From Lineus longissimus (taxonomy: Eukaryota > Nemertea > Pilidiophora > Heteronemertea > Lineidae): 64,000 nucleotides of DNA. This document shows positions 1 to 12,800 of this stretch, piece by piece. The stretch lies in NCBI RefSeq assembly GCF_910592395.1, contig NC_088308.1, positions 24,381,501 through 24,445,500 on the forward strand. Direction: 5' to 3'. The notes below the pieces were generated by a model, which was not told the origin of the DNA, searched no databases, and worked only from the letters and a program-made list of their open reading frames with translations. The position numbers and the translations under genes were made by a program. Each line of letters starts with the position of its first letter. The first letter of the stretch is position 1.

Positions 1-638
1 CGAGTCCAAGTTCAATACATATCATGCCAATCACACCTGATTCTCCTGTGTACACACTGATACCTTAATCTGGTCCAAAAACGTTGAAAAGTTCAGTTTG
101 AGGTCAAAATACACCTTGATATCTCCCCCAATGCCAAATGGCAATGGATGCTGTAGGTGTTAATGGCTTTACGTGATAATAACGATTCTTGTTAGCAATA
201 ATGTCCTCGCTGTCATTAGCCTCTCGTCACCTATATCGCCCTCATCAGGTCAAAATGACTGTCGGCGTGATATAATTGCTCGTTTGACCTTGTGATGGTA
301 TGATTTCCTGCAATAATGTCCCTGAACTATTTCTTACAATAGTTTCGCTGATTAGGACAAGCGTAGTTTTTTATCAAACATTCCCTAAGCAGAGGTTTTC
401 CACAGTACTCATATGCGATAAAATAAAAAAACCACCAGGACCTAGCTCCTTGACGAGGCAACATCGATTCCCAGACAGCTTGCATCTTTGTCACTTCATT
501 TTCTGGTGAATGAGTACTAGCGACTTGGTAGATTCGGATAAAAGGCTTCTATATCCCCAGATATTCAACGACATCCCGGTGATTGTCTCGGTCGTCGGCT
601 GAGAAAGTTGGCAAATGTTTTTTTATTTTGTTTTGCAG
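1..638. other. Upstream intron of receptor gene, no exon recognised
   Basis: No coding sequence was recognised before the first receptor exon. The receptor's upstream extracellular exons and start codon must lie left of the window or be unrecognised here. The last bases before 639 form a good acceptor: a T-rich tract ending in TTTTGCAG. Confidence 0.5.
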
Positions 639-3600
639 TGCCGACACGCGGCTGGAGGAAAAACGCGAAGTAATGGCTGTGGTACAACATACCGGGGGTG
701 TCCTATGGATTCCTCCCGCCATATACAAAAGCTCCTGCAAAATAGACATTACACACTTCCCGTTCGACAAACAATCATGCCTGCTAAAATTCGGTTCGTG
801 GACTTATGACGGCTTCAAATTGGATATAGACTTTTTCGATGGGAAAGCTATGGTGGATCTTAGTGATTATGTGGAGAGTAACGAGTGGACAGTGTTGGGT
901 GCACCGGCCAAGAAGAATATAAAGAAATATCCATGTTGCGATGAACCGTATCCAGATTTGACTTTCACTGTCAATATGAAGCGGCAGCCAGCTTTCTACA
1001 ACTACATTTTGATATTACCATGTGTTCTTTTATCCTCACTAACGTTGGTGCTCTTCTGGTTGCCGCCGGAATCGCCTGCAAAAATGGTCCTAGGTACGTA
1101 AGCTGTATTTCATAGCACCCTCCTCGATCTTTTTTTATCTCCATAGACATTCTGAATGTTCTAACCCAATCATTTTCGCTAAGTCATCTCTTTAAAGTAA
1201 CAACACAATATCTATCTAGTTGCTATCCCGGTAATTAACAAAACAGCATCGGATACCATATGATGCCTGCAGACGACAAACAAGTAACTTCAGATTCTTC
1301 ATTCCAACAGTCTCTTATTATAAGCTTGTAAATTTAATTACACACTTATATCAACGCCGTTTATCGCATATTCAGAGCAAATATTCAAGGCATGAAAACT
1401 TATGTAGCATTATTGGTTTGCGTTATGGTGTTTTTATGACGTTAAGCAGTACATGGCTTGTCTTCGATGTCACTTAATAAGTAATTAACAAAGGTATACT
1501 ATGGGACAAGGTAAGTGTTTGTCGGGACGGATTTTTGCATGTGGTGCGCTTTCTCCGCTTGGTTTCTTCTAGGGCGAATTAGACGTGTGAGGACGACAAC
1601 AGAGCTCAATTAAGAAGTAAAACGACACCCATGATGACAGTATTAGATGTCAAGAATGCCGTCCGTCCAGTCTTGTCTTGCTGTTTAATAACTATCGTTT
1701 CCTACACGTCCTTTCATTTTTAGTTGAAATAATGCTAAGTTCACATTCAATAACTACGAATACTGAAGCAAGAAAATCTTATTTATGAGATTGCATCGTT
1801 TCCGGGCTCATGAGTTTAAGGTTGCTTTTCCAGTAGGCAACCACTAAGACCTGATTGTTATTCGTATATAAGTGTGAACTTAGCATTGGTCGTCAACTCC
1901 GACGAGGAACTGCCACGCACCCTCAACTGGCATGCAGAAGACCTACCATGATGCTTCTTCCCTCTGTTTTCCCCTAGAAAGTAAAAAAACGTTCGGGTTT
2001 CTATAGTTAGCAATCGTTTTGTATTGCTATATTTCACACCAATAAGGCGCCGAAGTCTACTGGTCTTCATAAAATGAACCGATATACCTGTGCCAACATT
2101 TGTATTTTCACCTTCAACGAAGTTATTTTGCAGCCATTATAGGACCTCCGTCATCAGACTTATTCAACCTGCTTCCAATGCTACGACAGAGGCAAAAATG
2201 CTGGATTTGGCGAGCGCCTTCTTGAGTTGTTGTACGAAACTGAAATCCAAGGCATGGTAGACTGGTGGCTCTCGTTCTGATACCACATTGGCATTTTCAC
2301 GCCCCCTTCCACATTTAAAGGGCATGGTCTACAGTTCTGCGGAACCTACTAATATAACTAACACAAGTTAACAACCTTTTTATAATAACAGTTTTTAATA
2401 TTCGTTATTTTCGTATTTTCAGGTCAGAGTATTTTTTTATGCTTTTTTATCTTACTTCGTCTCCTGGCCAAGTCTACACCTCCTGCTGCCTCTCGTATAC
2501 CGCTGATAGGTAAAAATGATCACTTTTGTATAACCATTCCCTCGCCACCTTTGAAATGTGATGTCAGCAGTAGGGTGTATGTACACAGAACGGGTGGATG
2601 GTTCCCAAAACGTCTTTCCTTGGCGCTGGCGCCATCGAGGCTAAAATATGGACATGTGTTTGCAAAGCAAGTCATATTCTCGCCTTTATATTTCAGGGAT
2701 GAATATTTTTGTGGCCTTCTTTTTATTACTACTTTTGTTGGCTGATGTGACGCCACCCGCCGCTACCGAAATACCCCAAATAGGTAATCGTTTCTCTGTG
2801 CACGAATTGTCATCCTCATCTGATTTTAGCAAAGCATGCTTCTAGCTTTGCATGTTAGGAGATTCAGCTTGACAATTAAGAAAACAAAACGAAACAAAAT
2901 TAATTGAAATTGAGCTGTGTATTTTGAATTTGACGGAAAATACACCTTTTCAAAATTACCATTCATTGGTATATAACCTAATTTGTTCATTAGTGTTATA
3001 GATATCTTAGTTTCTTAGTTGCTTGATGCTGTCACGCGCCTGTTCGGCACAAAATGAAGAAAAAAACTTTGGTTTAAACCAGCGATGTTTGTTTGTTATA
3101 TACTTTTAATTTGGGTTGTCACAATAGTTTACCCTTCCTTACCTTGTAAACCAGTAGTTTTTTCTAATGTTTATTGTATTAAGCCCGACATTTATTCATA
3201 AACCTTCAACCATCAGAAGAAAAATATTAAAATATTGAGAAACAAACAAAAATATTAGATGTTGATGTATCTATTAATATCAAAATGGAAAAATAAAATG
3301 CAATCTTAATCTTCCACATTATATTGGGCAACCACATATTTCATTTACATCGGACCCATCTGTCGCTGTCAAACCAAATTTTAGCTTTGACTCTTAAGGG
3401 TCACAAGGGACCATGTATGGAGAAGGTGTTTAAAGACCATATTCACAAGCGAGGTATATTTTACCTGATAAACCTGTCATAAAAACCAGCTGCGATCACA
3501 CTTAGCTGTCAACTACAGAGACAAACACTGTCCTGGGAAGTTCCAGTTCAAAGCTTCCCCCAGCATAATGTGCAACTTCGAGATTAGAATGGTCACTCGT

Positions 3601-6600
3601 GCATCATTGCTGAAGACAGACTTTTTATGACAAAATTTCTTTTGGCCAGTTCTAATGGCCAACGGTCTTTCGTTTGCCAGTTAATTTTGCTAGTCAGCTG
3701 TTTTCATTACAAAACAAGCTACAGACTCGTTATGATATCTAAATTCTTCCAGGCTATGAAAGAATGTTATTTCATATCAACAGTAACCGCAATAAAGGAT
3801 ACTCGTGCAAGAAAGTGGTTACTTTATGTTATTTTGTTTATTTTATTTCGAGAGAATGGGAAAAATCACGATGTTGATGATGAAAAATGCGTCAGGACAG
3901 CTAAGTTCGCTGTTTTACACTGGATTTAGTCAACCCTTTTTGTATTTGTATCAGACCTGAAAAAAAAGAGAAAAAAAACGTCGTTGCCAAGCATGTTTCC
4001 AACTCAATTATCGCAAAAAAGGCAATTGACCACATTCTTGCATGGTATCTTCAATTACTTCTAATCCATGTAATCATTGCAAACAAATATCGCTGGAATT
4101 ATTAAACTTATTTTGACATTGTCCATAAGTTAACGATTCTTTTATAGTTTAGAAGCATGTCTTTTCGCTGGTCTACCAACCTGACAAACGTGCACTTCTT
4201 TTCCTCTATCCCATCTTTCTTCTCTCAGTAACAACATCTGTTGTTTTCACCGTTGTCTGTGGTACATTTCATTTCTCTGTTGCTTAGGTCGTTTGTGGCA
4301 GAAGCAGGTCACACAGTTATCTTTAGCAAAATGGCGTTGTCGAAGTTACCGGATTTCGGACAAATGTTTCAAAGCTTGCTTCCTCGCGGGCAGTTCATAG
4401 TTAAACGCACAGCCATCTGTATCGGCGAATAACTCCCAGATATTTGAACGAGAACCGGTATTTTCTAAACGTCATGAGGGCTTATGACGTTATGCCACTG
4501 ACGTCATCAGTTTATGTCTTTAGCAAAATGGCGTTGTCGAAGTTACCGGATTTCGGACAAATGTTTCAAAGCTTGCTTCCCCGCGGGCAGTTCATAGTTA
4601 AACGCACAGCCATCTGTATCGGCGAATAACTCCCAGATATTTGAACGAGAACCGGTATTTTCTAAACGTCATGAGGGCTCATGACGTTATGCCACTGACG
4701 TCATCAGTTTATGTCGGTGATTGGTTATTCATTCTCTTCATTTGTTCTGTTGTGTGGTTTGGTCTATCTTTCTCTGATTGGATTCTTCATTCGTCACGTG
4801 ATGGAGTTCCTCGGTTCTTATCGCATGTTGGTTCCCGCCGCTGTCGTAGGTAGAGAGCGTTAGTTATGGCTGCCATTTTGTACCAAGGCAACGCACGTGA
4901 GAGAGACATAGCAACAATGATGCAGGGGCACCAGGTGGCGGGTAGCTATTGCTTTGCTGTCAAAAGTAAATGAATACAAAATTCGTACGATGTTAGTCTA
5001 AGCAAGAAAGGAATGGTTAGACTAAAGGGTTGGTATTATCTTAGAATATTTAGATCAATTATCTAGATAGAGTTAGCTTGGTCAGGACAGAGCCAGCATA
5101 GAAAGATAGGTTTCGGAGTAAATATATGCCTTATAGAAAGGTGCAGGCAGGGTTAGCGTTATCAAACTGTACGAATACTGTATTCACTTTACTGCTGATC
5201 TTGCAACGCTCGCACGTGCGCTGCTAGTCACAGTTGTGGTCATACATACCCCTCGACTCATATTGAGTGCGTTTGGAACTAGTCTGTCCATATTGTTCCT
5301 TTCTCCTCTGACGTCATACTTAATCAATATTTCTAGAATGACCATGCCTCTCCGCTATTATTTTCATTCTAGATCCAACTTACATTCACGTTGTTTCATA
5401 ACATTGCTTGTTCTTGCATGTGCTCTGAGGTGTGTCCCCACACCAAAGGTTTTAACAGCACAGTTATTTGTATTAATCCCCTGATTTTGACACCCTAAAC
5501 AGAGACACAATTACCGAGATTTTCAAACTACCAGTTTAAGGTTTCACCCCACCCTGTCCCCATTTTTTATTGGCGAGTGTCCGCACGATAGATGATATAA
5601 CTCACCATGCGACGCCTGTGCGGGCGTCCACTCGTTCTGTTCACCTTGGCTGGTTAGCTGACCGATTGTTTGCCGACCTACGAACATTGCTGCATGCTAT
5701 GCTTGTCATAAACTCAAAAATAGATAACAGCTTCGGTAGGTATAAGTGACACTTTAGGATACAGTGCGATGCCGGTATATTTGAATATTTTGTGGTGACA
5801 AAAATCAGGATTGATTTCAGATTACAGTATAAGGCTTTAAAAGTAACGCATTTGTGTATAAAGTGTTATCTATTTTTGAAACGATGTATATTTAATGAAT
5901 GCCCTACAGTTTAACCATGCTTCACGTAACATTCTGTCCATACTAATCACACCATCGAATTTGTTGTAAAAAGTAGTTTCCAACTTAAACTGGTACTTTG
6001 ATAGTCTTCGGACTGTATCTGTACATACAACATAGGTTTGAAGGTTTGTCAACAAGATGTTTTGATTCTCAGTGACCGATTTCGTCGTGGATTCAATTGT
6101 TAATCATTCTGAGGACTCGGAATCATCAGTGGGCGAAATTGTGTTTCACTTTATTGACATACCTCAAATCATGTGTTCCAAATTGCTACTACTAATTTTT
6201 TCCTTCTGTCGATCTTAGATATATTAGTCAAGGCTAGGAGCCGGGTCGTAATCAGGACAACAAAAGATAAAACCTGTGCTTTGAGAAAAAAAAGTGTTAT
6301 AAATCTGCGTACATTTCCTCAAGCATGACGAAATGAATGTTATCGTGTATTTCACCTCTTGTTGACACTTATGGAGATAATGTCGCCTGTGAATCTTCAA
6401 TGTATTTTCGAAAGCTCCTGGTAATTCCTGCCTTGACTAAGATATCATTTGCATGCAGCGCGATTTTTTGCTTCTTTTCTTTTGTATCTGTACCTGATGG
6501 TTCACGTTTGGAAAAAAAAGCTTGTTTATATCGCCATTTAAATGCAATATCTCTAGCGCGCTCGCGGCTTGTACATACTGATATGTCTGTGTGCTGTAGA

Positions 6601-9600
6601 AAAATAAATGATTTTTTTAAGTATAGTCGCTGAAAGGAGTCGAGAATGTCAAGGTGTTTCCTATGGATGTGCCGTTTGCATCAGGTTGGCCAAAGTGGAC
6701 AAAGAACCGGTTTATCATCAAAGTCTCTTTTTCTTGATGAACATGATGAATAAACAAATATATTCACACACAAAAAATCACAGAAAGAAAATTAAAAAAA
6801 GGTGACATCAGCGTGATTCGAACCAGAGACACTGGCTTCGTAGGCCAATGCCATAACCATTAGGCCACGGGAGTACCTGGTCATCAGCCAGTGAGCGCGA
6901 TCTTACATGTAGACCTTTCGTATGATATGTGATGATTCGTCTTGATTTTTTTTTTTAATCGCGCAGTGTTGTAAAGGAATTCAGATGCAAAAGTCACCAA
7001 ACGCCATTTCGAAAATAAATGAGATAATGATGGTGAAATGAAGCCGACAGTACCCTCAAAACAGATCAAACTGACTGGAAACCAAGATATTGATGTCATT
7101 GAGCTCATCTGGTGGAAGTTCTGGTGAAAATGAAATGTCTGTTTTGGTAGATATTCAAGATCACTAGACGAATATAATCTTTCTAGTGTCACTTGGTATA
7201 AATTGGTTTACTCTTGTTGTCGCTCGCTATGGATTCTCGAGAGTGCTTTTTATCTAATATCAGTTGCATGATAGCCTTAGGTTTTTTCTGCTACGTTCGG
7301 GCTTCTCTTGGCGGATAGGCTATAGCTGTTTAGCACAACACGTTTCAGCAATGTACACCCTTATGCATATTTTGGTCCAAAGAAAGCAACATGCCTGGTT
7401 AAATTATTATTTTACATGTAAGTAAGCATCTGTAACCAGCTTGGATGTACCTTGTACATGTGTCACTGTGCCTATAGTTCTGTCTCTGTAATAATTGAGC
7501 GATGGAAGCATGTCGGGGATAAACAGCAGATACCATAGTGTCGAAATTGTATAATACATCTGTGTGCATGTCATTGCTACCAGCAGCTTTTTAAGGCTGT
7601 TGTGACGCGGCATATGCGCCTATTGGCCTTATATAGCGTGCAGTTTAACTGGAATAAATAATCAAACAGAAGACAACGATCAACAATTTTATGGCAGTGC
7701 TCTCTTTGGACTAGTTTCAGCTTCTTCCTAGTTCATTAATTCGCTTTATTCCCATATTTAGATAACATGTCTAATCTGTTCCCCTTTATTATACACTACC
7801 TGGAAATGTATCTTGTCTTTGTCAAAACTGGGACAAGTACAAAATTATGAAATAACATTTGGCTTCTTATACAAACAGAAGAAGATCGTTTCACTTTGGA
7901 GCTGCCAGCATTAAGGGAAATATTCTTCCTCATCCATGATACGATAGAACACTGAAGAAGGTGCCGAGTAAGAAGAATTCAGAGGCGGACAGCTTGCAGA
8001 TAAATTTTCCTGGCTCTGGTTACCTCCTACACTTAGAAAATTCCAATATTTTTTTTTCTTGTTGGTGCTTAGCGTTTGTACTATGTTTCTTTACCTCAAC
8101 CTTCAGTGTGATTCTATTCTAATGGATCTCACGATTAACTCATGCTGACAAAGACAAGATTGCTTCAGATTAAACGGTTAAACCTTTTTGAATAGGTATT
8201 TCGATAGCGCCCTTGAAATGAACGGCGACGAATCTCCCCTTCTCCCATCCTCCCACACGCCCGTTGCTAGCAAAACCAAAGTTCGTCCAGAGAAGCCCAA
8301 CGATCTGTCCAGCATGAACTTTTCGAATAACCCTCACTGCATCGCTTTTCCATTTAAATCATACACGGTTGTGTTTTTTTTAAGAAATGTATAACCACGG
8401 TATTTTTGGCAGCTGTGTGAAAACTATTGGCTGTCTTCTTCAAAACATAATTTTCTTATATCTTTTTTTTGGACCCAACCCAATTTCAAAAATCAATGCA
8501 CTACGTCAGTACAAATACATATACATACAAAACAAGTTATTGCGTAACCAGAGTTTCTGAAATATAAGAATCATGTTGGTCCCTAAATAGGATGGTACTT
8601 TTTTGCACTGCAGTCCAAAGGGACTTAGTCATTTACTTCTGAAGAAGCCGATAGTTTTTATCCTCTAAATGTGAACACTTGACGTAAAATAACAGTTTGG
8701 CCATTCTTAGTCTGACGTAGTTATATCGGATTTACTTTTTGTTGAAGAAAATTTAAGCAAATGTGTAACACAATGGAGTTTTTATTTTTATTTTTAGGAA
8801 GTGCTTAACTGATAAACAAATATACATTTCAGGTGCATATTATTGTCTGAACATGGCAATGATTACATTGTCAACCTTCCTCTCTGTCATTGTCATCAAT
8901 CTATACTTCCGTGGCGATAAACGAAATAGAGTGCCGGCTTGGCTAAAAAGGGTAAGCTTTCCTTTTAGGTTCCATTGTACCCAAGGATATTAATTTGCCT
9001 TTTGCGTGATTGTGAGCCAACAAGAGTATTACATGCAGCCTAATTGGGATCTTCAAAACAAATTGGTCACAAAGTTGTCAGTTAACACTAAATTGGGTTA
9101 AGTCTACTAGACTCTACTGATGATGATAACGCCTAGATAGGTCAAGGGTTGGTGGCCTCCTTTGTTTTGAACAAGGCATCGATTCCGTGATAGGTAAATG
9201 GATTTCATTCTGGTATCCAACTTTCTGTAATTAGAATTTAAAAGAAAAGGGAAACGAAAAAGTTAACATGGAGATGCAATATCACTGAGCATAGAGAGAG
9301 CAACCGCATTTTACTTGTGTGGCTGCGAATGGTAAACTATAACTAATCGCTCATGGAACTGCTGCTAAGAGTAGCTGTAAGGTAACCTTACTCTTACCCA
9401 GCGATATTATTTCTTTTTACAGATATTCCTCGACTTTTTTGCTCGGTTATTTTGTATGCGAAGTGACATGCCTCCAAAAGAACATGATCGTAACCATGCA
9501 AGAATGGAACAGGTCAGGGGTGACGGGAAAGGAAAATCTCATAAAAAGATTAAGTGCCCCGAACTTAAGTATAATAAATTTCAAATGTACGATGTGTTTA

Positions 9601-9866
9601 GAGACGGAGCACAGGCTAGAAATCATACGGAGTCAACCTCTCCGGATAAGTCGCCAATTCATTTGAGCCACTCCTTAGAGAGTGACGTCAAAGAGATTCG
9701 GAGGCAGCTACGCACAATGCTGAACCGGGTGCATGATAAAGACGCTGTGCAAAAAATAGCTCAGGAGTGGCGAACTGTGGCCCTTGTTCTAGACCGAATG
9801 TTCTTTTTTTGTTATCTGACTGCCACAGTTGTGTCGCTTGCTACAATATTCCCACGAACTAGCTGA
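639..9866 (+). CDS. Nicotinic acetylcholine receptor alpha-type subunit (5' partial)
   Basis: Cys-loop ligand-gated ion channel subunit of the plasma membrane. Proposed coding exons are 639-1093, then either 2423-2509 or 2697-2783, then 8833-8951 and 9423-9866 (stop TGA 9864-9866); all junctions are GT-AG and in phase. The first exon opens within the conserved N-A-D motif and contains the Cys-loop (two cysteines separated by 13 residues, with HFPFDKQSC). It also has the loop-B region FGSWTYDGF and loop C with the vicinal cysteine pair (YPCCDEPYPDL), which marks an alpha-type, agonist-binding subunit. TM1 ends at LFWLPPES. The TM1-TM2 linker reads SPAK instead of the GEK-type motif of cation channels. 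TM3 is in 8833-8951. The last exon has a cytoplasmic loop of about 100 residues, an amphipathic helix (SDVKEIRRQL) and TM4 near the C-terminus. The N-terminal half of the extracellular domain is outside the window. Family assignment is firm; the exact subtype is not. Confidence 0.92.
2423..2509 (+). CDS. Receptor TM2 exon, upstream copy (TM2a)
   Basis: An 87-nt exon candidate with the same length and phases as the exon at 2697. It enters after a single G from the first exon and leaves after a single G. The acceptor is GTATTTTCAG and the donor is ATAG|GTAAAA. It encodes GQSIFLCFFILLRLLAK followed by STPPAASRIPLI, a TM2 helix and the start of the TM2-TM3 loop. Compared with the downstream copy it has an arginine near position 16' and lysine in place of aspartate at 20', the extracellular ring. 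Both splice sites and the full frame are intact, so it does not look like a decayed relic. Use as an alternative exon is inferred. Confidence 0.75.
2697..2783 (+). CDS. Receptor TM2 exon, downstream copy (TM2b)
   Basis: An 87-nt exon with acceptor TATATTTCAG and donor ATAG|GTAATC, phases identical to the upstream copy. It encodes GMNIFVAFFLLLLLLAD followed by VTPPAATEIPQI, which is closer to ordinary nicotinic TM2 sequences, with an acidic residue at 20'. It joins in frame to the TM3 exon at 8833 (GAYYCLNMAMITLS). This is probably the default exon. Confidence 0.88.
4320..4713. repeat. 197-bp tandem duplication
   Basis: Two adjacent, nearly identical copies: 4320-4516 and 4517-4713. They differ at only a few bases (for example CCTCGC against CCCCGC, and GGGCTT against GGGCTC). 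Each copy contains the palindrome TGACGTCA, starting at 4499 and 4696. Each also contains a short open frame with no recognised homology. The near-identity suggests a recent duplication. Confidence 0.9.
6803..6874 (-). pseudogene. tRNA-Arg(ACG)-like fossil
   Basis: The minus strand carries an A-box-like segment (TGGCCTAATGG), an anticodon arm TTGGC-CTACGAA-GCCAG with anticodon ACG, and a B-box-like GGTTCGAATC. It is followed by a T run that could end Pol III transcription. The anticodon stem pairs well. The T stem and acceptor stem do not pair properly, so this is more likely a tRNA pseudogene or a tRNA-derived SINE head than a working tRNA. Confidence 0.5.
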
Positions 9867-12800
9867 CATGGCAACGTCAAGACAAAGCGTGATAAACTGA
9901 TAACACTATTTTGTGGTAGCATTGCTACCTCGAGGGGTTTTTACATTATCTGGTACGTTTGCGTGTTTAACGCACGTGCTCGCCCGGACCTGTAGATCTG
10001 TGATCCATCTGCGAATCTGACGGAATATAATGCGTTTCTACCGCTATATTTGAGTGTGCAAGTGACAGTCATGATTGAGAGACGGTGTTATTGCGCATGT
10101 CTGAACACGTGACCTTGACGTAACAAGCTGCTGACGACGTATAAGATTATTAATTACCAATCGCGACGTATTTTCATGTGCGGGTTTTTCTTTAAAGTAG
10201 GCCTAATTTCGCGACTGTTCATCCAACCTGTGTAAATACATGTACAATACAACTTTGTAGGCGGACATCATACCACTGATCAATTGTTTTGGCCTAGTCA
10301 AATTATGGTAGAATATTTAGTTGCTTGTCAGTTAGACTCGTGAGTCATGCATCTCCTCTGGTCAGGGATGAGGTATTCCATGCCTGACACAAGCTTGCAG
10401 TTGGGGGAGCGAGCGGAGGGGCCGGGCGGGTGGTTATATATAGCAGTTTAACGACCAGTCTTCTTTTTCACAAACAGCACAGTCACTGGTGCATATTAAT
10501 CAACATGCTGCACAAAATGATTGGCTCCAAAACATTATTGATAAGCCGGATAATGCCAGCCTGTGTCATATAAGTAGTATACACATTCAAAACTAATAAG
10601 TCAGTTGGGTTTGAATATCTTCAACACTGCATTATACCATCACTGCATGGCCACCTTTAACGGAATATAGCATCCAGTCTATGACCATCGAATAGGACCT
10701 TTATGTCACTTGTCACATTCCCAAATCAAGCTGTATAAGGTCACTTTGCTTCTGCTTAACAAAATCTATAACCAGCTGAAAAGGCAGAATAAGCAGATAT
10801 CTCAACGGTGTAAAATGTAATGACCCCATCACAAAATAATTAGAAACATCGTTGGATACTATCAACTAACTTGGTGTCCACGACCAATACCGTTTTTGAT
10901 CGGTTTGGCTGCTTCCATCCAAGAATATGAAAGAATGTCAATATTGAGAGAGTGAAATTCTGCGCTTCCATAATCCTTGACGTTACTCGTAGTTAGATAT
11001 TCATAACTAGTTTTGATGCCAGCAATAGGGTTGTATATATTATTTTATGCAAACCATTAAACGGTGAATGATTAAGATATATATCATTGGATGTTACGTC
11101 ACACAACAATCACAACCAAACAACGTGTAGGCATATAGTCCGCAAGTTAACTGTAGCCATTACAAACTCGTTCACTACATACCGTACGTGTATCTTGAAA
11201 CTTGTAGAATTCGTGTTTAGTGTCTAGTACCAATATTGTAGTATAGTTCACCTAGGTTCAGACAGTAGTGGTATCCCATTATATATATATACGAGAAATG
11301 TACATAATGTACAAAGAACTGACTGTCAACTTATCCCGAAGCAAATTTGGTACGAGTTGGGTCCTTTACTCAATACGCACCCGTCAATTGAATATGTATA
11401 GACACATATGTATAAACTGGCCAGGTTTAACAACTGGTAATTGTCTTGTTGCAGAAAACGGAACGACTTTCACGTGATGTTGGTTTTAACTATAGTCACA
11501 AATTGTGTCATAAATCAGATGTGTATTTGTTCTGAATCGTCAGTTAACCTTCAAATACAACCAAAACTTTTCAACTGATGAAATGCATGAGATCATTATT
11601 TTATGTTTTCTACATTAAATTGTCCACGTTAAATTATCCATTGAGAGCAGCATTATGAACGTAAACGTTCTATAGCAGAAATGACATAAATTACAATGTG
11701 ACAGCAGTAAACTTTACTTCAGTTTCTGATTTCAACACTAGTTTCTGTTTTCAAAGCGATTCAGTTGACTTATACGGGACGAACTAAACTATAACTGACA
11801 AAGGACCGTTTGAGACATTCTATTTTTGCGTAACTCGTAAAAACCCCTGGGGTAAAGTTGTTGCTTCTTTTTTGTCAGCTGTGCCAAGCGTCATCCATCG
11901 TACAGCTAGCTCTGGTTCTGTTGTATTTGCGAAAGTGGCAAGTCAGAAATCTGTGCAGCGTGATCGTATAAAGATTATTACGGTTCAAAAGACAAGAAGT
12001 GGCGACCTTCTGAAATGGGTATCCTCTCAGTCCTTTTGTGAAAGGTTAACAGTACTTCTGACATAAGATGTAGCTTTTGGAACTGAAATCAGATTACAGG
12101 TACCTTTGAAATCATCATATTGGGTGTCAAGTTATATTTTCTACTGCGAAAATACAGTAAATATCATAAAAGTTAATATCTCACGCCAACCAGCGAGTCA
12201 AGTTGCAAGAAGCATATCGATTCTTGGCATTGGTACTGTGTGTCTTTGAACACAATGAATGGACTGAGAGACAGTGTCAAAGTATCGGAGTATATGTGTA
12301 TGCTGATATTTGTGAGTATCTTGATTTAGGTTTGACAGCCAGTCATAACCACAGTAGACCCCTCCTTCGAAGATGCCACCTGGATCCTACAAAACGCTTC
12401 TTTAGAGTGTGCTTCTTTTAGATGTGAAACTCGTGCAGGACTTTGCATGGCGCTGAAAAAAATTGTCTCAAAGCGGAACCAGATTAAACTACAAAAGTAC
12501 ATGTATTACAATAGACTGTCCAAGTTGAAAATCTCGATAGATTGTCATCAGATTCTTAATTAAGATATGGTTGAGCTTCGTGTTAATGTCCAATTACAAT
12601 GTTTACCAGATTGTTGTGATTTTTTTAGTTAAGATATATCAACTAAGAATCTTACAATAATCTTGTAACAAGTGCACATATTATTCATGTATACAAAACA
12701 GGATAAGATCTTATAAACTATCGGGATTTTTCGACCTCAGTGATAATTGTATGTTATACTGTATATACATTCACTGTCCTTGTTACTGATCAAAACGGTA

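Larger units (their letters stand above)
2784..8832. other. Large receptor intron (6 kb)
   Basis: The intron between the TM2 and TM3 exons. I searched it for a third TM2-like exon (the TPPAA motif next to a polypyrimidine-AG) and found none. It holds a 197-bp tandem duplication at 4320-4713 and a tRNA-Arg-like fossil at 6803-6874. The rest is AT-rich sequence without a recognisable gene. Confidence 0.6.

Noticed and set aside
4241-4853. Repeated short open frames in the 197-bp duplication
   Set aside because: The frames repeat only because the DNA is duplicated. They are broken by stops, sit inside an intron and match no known family.
8188-8394. Open frame just before the receptor TM3 exon
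   Set aside because: TM2 and TM3 exons join directly in phase, and no nicotinic receptor has extra sequence at that point.
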